A stretch of DNA of 64,000 nt from Marinimicrobium agarilyticum DSM 16975 (GTDB lineage: Bacteria; Pseudomonadota; Gammaproteobacteria; Pseudomonadales; Cellvibrionaceae). The stretch is taken from assembly GCF_000423345.1 (NCBI RefSeq), contig NZ_KE384008.1, forward strand, positions 624,857-688,856, written 5' to 3'. This document shows, one piece after another, positions 60,359 through 64,000 of the stretch. The notes under the pieces are model-generated. The model ran no database searches and was not told the DNA's origin. It was given only the letters and a program-made list of their open reading frames with translations. The first letter of the stretch is position 1. Each line of letters starts with the position of its first letter. A program made the position numbers and the translations under genes.

Positions 60359-63012
60359 GGTAATCGGCCCAACCTAGCTTCCAGCACATCATATCCGGCA
60401 AACCGCCGTACAAACTCTAACGCTTTGTCCGCGGCCGCCTGATACGCCCCCTGATCCGCCCACAACCGATCAATCAACGGCCAAACCTCCTCAGGCTCGG
60501 CATACAACGCATACTCACCGAAGGTATCTTTGAATACCGGCGGCAAAATCGCGGGAATGCCCAATCCCATGGCCTCCAGCACCGCCCGGCCAAACTCCTC
60601 GATATACTCCTCATGCGGGAAGTGCACAAAGAAGTCCAGCTCCTGCAAAAACTCATGAGTGGTATCCACATAGCCTTCCACCACCCAGTTGTCAGGCCGA
60701 TAACCCAGCACCGACAGCGCGTGATCGGCGCCGCCCAGCAACCGGATTTCACAGTCACGATTCACACAATACGCCGCTTCCAGCGCCGCACGGGTCACGG
60801 GCCACTTCGTATAGTGGTCCCGGGAGTGCCGCCCTATCACGGGCTTTGCACGCTCATCTCCACGCCATTGAACCCGAAACTGGCACCAGTTCTCCAAGTC
60901 CAGCAATGGGTTCCAGGGCTCCTCATGGGGCACAGGATAACGCCCATCCTCCCACATCAGGCGCCGCACATAGCCTGAGATTGGCACCCAGACCGGTTCC
61001 AGGCCAAACAGCGCTTTGACATTGGCTTGAATGCGGCGCGGATCATACTGCGGGTCTTCACCGGTGGTCAGGCGCGATGCCATCTGGTTCACCAGAATCG
61101 CAAACCGTTCGGTTTTGATCTCTGGCAGGGAATCCAGCCGGTAGTTCAACACCACCGGATAACCCACAATGACCGTCTTCGCCACGACCGACTCTCCGGC
61201 CGCCAGAATATCAAACCGCCCTTCCCTCGCCTGCGCCCGAAGCTCGGGGCGAAGCCGTGTTTTTACGTCCAGGTCCGCACGCCGCCAATGAAAGAGCGCC
61301 ACCCGCAGCCCGTGGCCAACAGCAGCATTGACGTAATGCATCGTGGAAATATAGGCACCGCCGCTCAGATTGAAGTCGGAGATCACCACCAGGTCATACT
61401 CTCGCGGCTTATTAGTTCGCTTGGTCTCCATGACCGAAGGCATGGGGAACGGCAATGTCGGGTTGCCCAACGGTACACGCAATCTCTCGGGGCCGGCCTG
61501 CTCATGCCACGCCTGCGCAGCCTCGCGAAACTCCCGGCGAGCGCCATAAAACAAGGTTTTAGCGTGGGTAACCGGGGTACGCGTAAGAGAGGTCTCCTGA
61601 TCTAGTGCAAAGGCCAGGGGCACCCCCTTGTATAGGCGTTCCACCGCCTCATCCCCGTAGCGACAGCAAATGCGCATGACATACTCACTGTCGGCACTGG
61701 TGCGCGCCAGCCCCCAGCCACCCAGCTCATCCACCACCTCCCGGCGAAACATCAATGACGAGGTATTTTCCGAAACCAGAGAGCCATGCGCCCGAAAGGT
61801 GCCGGTAAAGTAGAGATCTTCCCTGGCTCGAGCCCAGTCAGTAAGCGTGGCCACACAACCCGGATTGTTCAACAAATGCTCCACCTGAACCTGCAGCTTC
61901 TGGGCATGGGACCAGTCATCACTGTCGTGTACACTAATAAAGTCCCCAGTGGCTTGAGCCAGCGCGGTATTTCGCGCCGCATAAGCGCCACCATTGTGGG
62001 GCGTGGACAGCAGGACAATCCTCGGGTCATTCTTAGCGAGCCGCGCTACCACCTCCTGCGTCTCATCAGTGCTGCAATCGTCTGCAACCAGTATCTCGAG
62101 GTTTGTCCAGTTCTGTTCCTGCAGACTACGAATCGCCAAACCAATCTGGTGGGCGGCATTATAGGCTGGCATTACAATGGACACCTTCGCTTGCTGTAAT
62201 TGCACCTGAGGTAGCACGGGTACGCCATAACAGGCAATGTTGAAGATCGAGATAGCGTTCGACTTATCCCGTCGGTCGACCATCGAAAACCCCGACTGAG
62301 CCAACGCCTGATTGACACTGGCCAGCCAGTCCGACTCAAAACCGACGTCGGCACAGCTGATTAGACCGTTCGCCCGAGCGAGCAGCAGATCCACATCGCA
62401 TTGCTCGGCTTTGGGTAGTGAATCCAAGTGACCCAACGCCTCGTCAGGCCGGCCCATACGATTGAGACAATCGATCAGCATCAATCGGGACGCTTTGCCG
62501 GAAGCCGCGTTAGGATCAAGGAACCGCTGCTGCTGTATCCGCAACAGTGCCTCATCATACTCACGGTGAAAAGCCGCCCAGCGGGCCAGTGCCCAAGCAG
62601 CATAAGCACGTTCCTGTCGACTTTGAGAGGGCGATTGCAGCTTCGCCTTTAACGTGAATAGGCCATCGTCAGAAAAACCACCCCACAGCAGGCTCTCCAA
62701 TTTTTGGGACCTAAGGCTAATCAACGCCTCAGGACTGTCGGCGACAGGTCCCAATGCCAGCTTTGGCTGCCCAGCTTCAATATAGCGCCAAAGCACATTA
62801 ACTGAACCGGCCTCAATACCAATCACTCGGCGAGCGTCAGAAAGCGAGAACGCTTTGCTAGGCGACCTTCCCAGCCTCGCACCCACATGCACGTAGTGAA
62901 CCACGGGTGCCATTCCGGACGCCGCAACATCTGGATAAGACTGCGTATACCAGTCGTCATCGAACAATCCGGAAAGCACCACATCGCTTATAACTCGCTC
63001 AAGCGTTGTCAC
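60355..63012 (-). CDS. Large dual glycosyltransferase (repeat, GT2, GT-B), paralogue B
   Basis: An 885-residue protein with the design of the 904-residue one at 54482: one locus repeat near residues 15-55 (FDDDWYTQSYPDVAASGM then HYVHVGARLGRSPS), a helical TPR-like region, a GT-A domain (VSIVMPAYNAAHQIGLAIRS, ISVHDSDDWSHAQKLQ), and a GT-B half ending EEFGRAVLEAMGLGIPAILP. Long identical stretches such as NTSSLMFRR and DQYDP-like DPQYDPR are shared. GTG at 63012 has AAAAGG upstream and overlaps the previous gene by 14 bases; I prefer it to the ATG at 63096 inside that gene. Its TAG stop is supplied by a palindromic repeat. Confidence 0.85.
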   Translation of the reverse strand: MTTLERVISDVVLSGLFDDDWYTQSYPDVAASGMAPVVHYVHVGARLGRSPSKAFSLSDARRVIGIEAGSVNVLWRYIEAGQPKLALGPVADSPEALISLRSQKLESLLWGGFSDDGLFTLKAKLQSPSQSRQERAYAAWALARWAAFHREYDEALLRIQQQRFLDPNAASGKASRLMLIDCLNRMGRPDEALGHLDSLPKAEQCDVDLLLARANGLISCADVGFESDWLASVNQALAQSGFSMVDRRDKSNAISIFNIACYGVPVLPQVQLQQAKVSIVMPAYNAAHQIGLAIRSLQEQNWTNLEILVADDCSTDETQEVVARLAKNDPRIVLLSTPHNGGAYAARNTALAQATGDFISVHDSDDWSHAQKLQVQVEHLLNNPGCVATLTDWARAREDLYFTGTFRAHGSLVSENTSSLMFRREVVDELGGWGLARTSADSEYVMRICCRYGDEAVERLYKGVPLAFALDQETSLTRTPVTHAKTLFYGARREFREAAQAWHEQAGPERLRVPLGNPTLPFPMPSVMETKRTNKPREYDLVVISDFNLSGGAYISTMHYVNAAVGHGLRVALFHWRRADLDVKTRLRPELRAQAREGRFDILAAGESVVAKTVIVGYPVVLNYRLDSLPEIKTERFAILVNQMASRLTTGEDPQYDPRRIQANVKALFGLEPVWVPISGYVRRLMWEDGRYPVPHEEPWNPLLDLENWCQFRVQWRGDERAKPVIGRHSRDHYTKWPVTRAALEAAYCVNRDCEIRLLGGADHALSVLGYRPDNWVVEGYVDTTHEFLQELDFFVHFPHEEYIEEFGRAVLEAMGLGIPAILPPVFKDTFGEYALYAEPEEVWPLIDRLWADQGAYQAAADKALEFVRRFAGYDVLEARLGRLP

Positions 63013-64000
63013 AATAAACCTTTTCCACCGACTTGAAATCTGACTCAACGCGGTACGCGTAAGGATTCGGAAGGCTGGCGCCCGCCCCGGCTTCAATTTG
63101 GCGGTAGACGTAAAACAAATAATCTCTCATCAGCCGCTTGTCAGCACCAAAGCGGGCCATAGTTCCGTTTGAGGTGCCCACATTGTAGTAATAAAGAATG
63201 TCGTCAATTCTGCGAAACTGGGAAATATTGACGTTTGCGAGAACGCCGAGGAACAGCCCCAGATCAGAGCAGTATTTAAGCCACCGACCATCCGGCGTGA
63301 AAAACAGTCGCTTATCTGACGCCGTATATGCACTCTTCACCAACGTTCTTGGGTGACCAAACTTGAAAACGTTGTTTGAAGCAGGATTCTCTGCCAGCTC
63401 TGCTCTTGTATGGCTGGGCCAGGGCTTCTTAACAACATCATTGAACATCCAGCCGCCAAACGTACCCATCGTATCTGGATGCGCGACATATTCGGCAATA
63501 ACACGACGAATAATAGACGGAGACACTTCGTCATCCGAGTCCAGAAAGAGACAGACCGCATCTTCCTCTGCCACCTGCTCTGCCAGAAACGCGCGACCAA
63601 ACGCAGGCCCCTGATTCGCCAGACCCTTGAACACGGTAACGGGCCAAGCGGTAAAGTTCTTTCTCAGAAACTCTATAAGAACATCTACCGAACCGTCTGT
63701 AGATCCATCGTCATAGAAAAGGACCTCGACGTCTAAGAAATTGGTATTCCGAACGGCCCAAAACAGTGATCGAGCGAACTTGTTGGCAAAACTTTCGTAG
63801 TTGTAGCCTGTACAACAGATATAAAGCTTGCGGCCAAACTGGCTAAAGTAATTCCTGTCGTACTCATCCGCCAATGAATACTTCAAGCTCGCAGACTCAC
63901 CCTCCCTTTCCAGAGCCTGAGGAACCTTCCGGGAACTTTGTTGCTGCTGTTCTTGTATCGACGACACAAACGTTCGAATTTGCTCTTCCCGGTCATTCGC
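62999..64000 (-). CDS. GT2 glycosyltransferase (5' part beyond window)
   Basis: The frame stays open to the window edge, so the gene probably begins outside; a GTG at 63967 is an internal alternative. Visible are a glutamine-rich, coiled-coil-like start (SSIQEQQQQSSRK), then a GT-A fold: KLYICCTGYNYESFANKFAR, VEVLFYDDGSTDGSVDVLIE, and VCLFLDSDDEVSPSIIRRVI with the DxD motif. GGWMFNDVVKKPWPSHTRAE and later segments are not family-specific. About 333 residues are seen. It is the first gene of the minus-strand block that is visible here; the locus continues past 64000. Confidence 0.85.
   Translation of the reverse strand, partial: ANDREEQIRTFVSSIQEQQQQSSRKVPQALEREGESASLKYSLADEYDRNYFSQFGRKLYICCTGYNYESFANKFARSLFWAVRNTNFLDVEVLFYDDGSTDGSVDVLIEFLRKNFTAWPVTVFKGLANQGPAFGRAFLAEQVAEEDAVCLFLDSDDEVSPSIIRRVIAEYVAHPDTMGTFGGWMFNDVVKKPWPSHTRAELAENPASNNVFKFGHPRTLVKSAYTASDKRLFFTPDGRWLKYCSDLGLFLGVLANVNISQFRRIDDILYYYNVGTSNGTMARFGADKRLMRDYLFYVYRQIEAGAGASLPNPYAYRVESDFKSVEKVYCDNA

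Overview
The window comes from a free-living, probably marine or halotolerant gammaproteobacterium. Supporting signs are CysB, the GacA/UvrY-UvrC pair, RMF next to RlmKL, an EctR-type ectoine locus, a BCCT carrier and a WbpM/WbpL-type glycan locus. A Cellvibrionales-like relative (for example the Marinimicrobium/Saccharophagus side) is my guess from gene style; no 16S rRNA gene is present. Gene density is high, and intergenic gaps are loaded with palindromic repeats.

Region 1 (1-9770): the end of a FliK-like gene and an FlhB C-terminal-domain gene, then a ten-gene minus-strand operon with overlapping or nearly touching genes. It encodes a DUF523/DUF1722 protein, a MerR/LitR-type regulator without the cobalamin-binding motif, an NTF2-like protein, DNA photolyase, an SDR, a flavin amine-oxidase-like enzyme, DUF1365, a cyclopropane-fatty-acid-synthase-family methyltransferase, DUF2878 and an unknown exported protein. 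Its promoter carries a duplicated TTGTACAA/TTGTATAAGTT operator with a 43-bp period. I read it as a light or photo-oxidative-stress regulon for DNA repair and lipid modification.

Region 2 (9780-10440) holds two inverted copies of a repeat whose 99-bp core is nearly identical while the flanking arms differ completely between copies, yet pair perfectly within each copy.

Region 3 (10444-20202): cysB, a 5'-nucleotidase, a quinone oxidoreductase and a BCCT carrier. Then comes an ectoine operon, ectA-ectC-ask plus a TPR membrane protein, with a divergent ectR. ectB is absent from its expected place. pgsA and tRNA-Cys/tRNA-Leu follow.

Region 4 (20203-38202): uvrC-uvrY, alkB-uvrB, a fructosamine-kinase-family protein, fumC, a LysR regulator with azoR-pirin, a 31-bp minisatellite of nine units, an ABC exporter, small membrane and lipoprotein genes, tRNA-Val, rmf and rlmKL.

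Region 5 (38483-64000): a surface-polysaccharide locus. It has a WbpM-like dehydratase, a WecA/WbpL-like initiating transferase and a partner epimerase, two GT2 transferases, the complete dTDP-L-rhamnose pathway (rfbA, C, B, D), and a Wzm/Wzt exporter. Beyond these lies a long minus-strand block of large glycosyltransferases, a sulfotransferase-like protein, a TupA-like ATP-grasp protein and an alpha/beta-hydrolase-like protein. Six proteins of this block share a short WY..YPDV...G..P..HY repeat, and two of them are little more than this repeat plus a coiled coil.

Throughout, GTAGGG-type palindromic repeats (REP/BIME-like) sit between genes, mostly as inverted pairs, and in three places provide the stop codon of the neighbouring gene.
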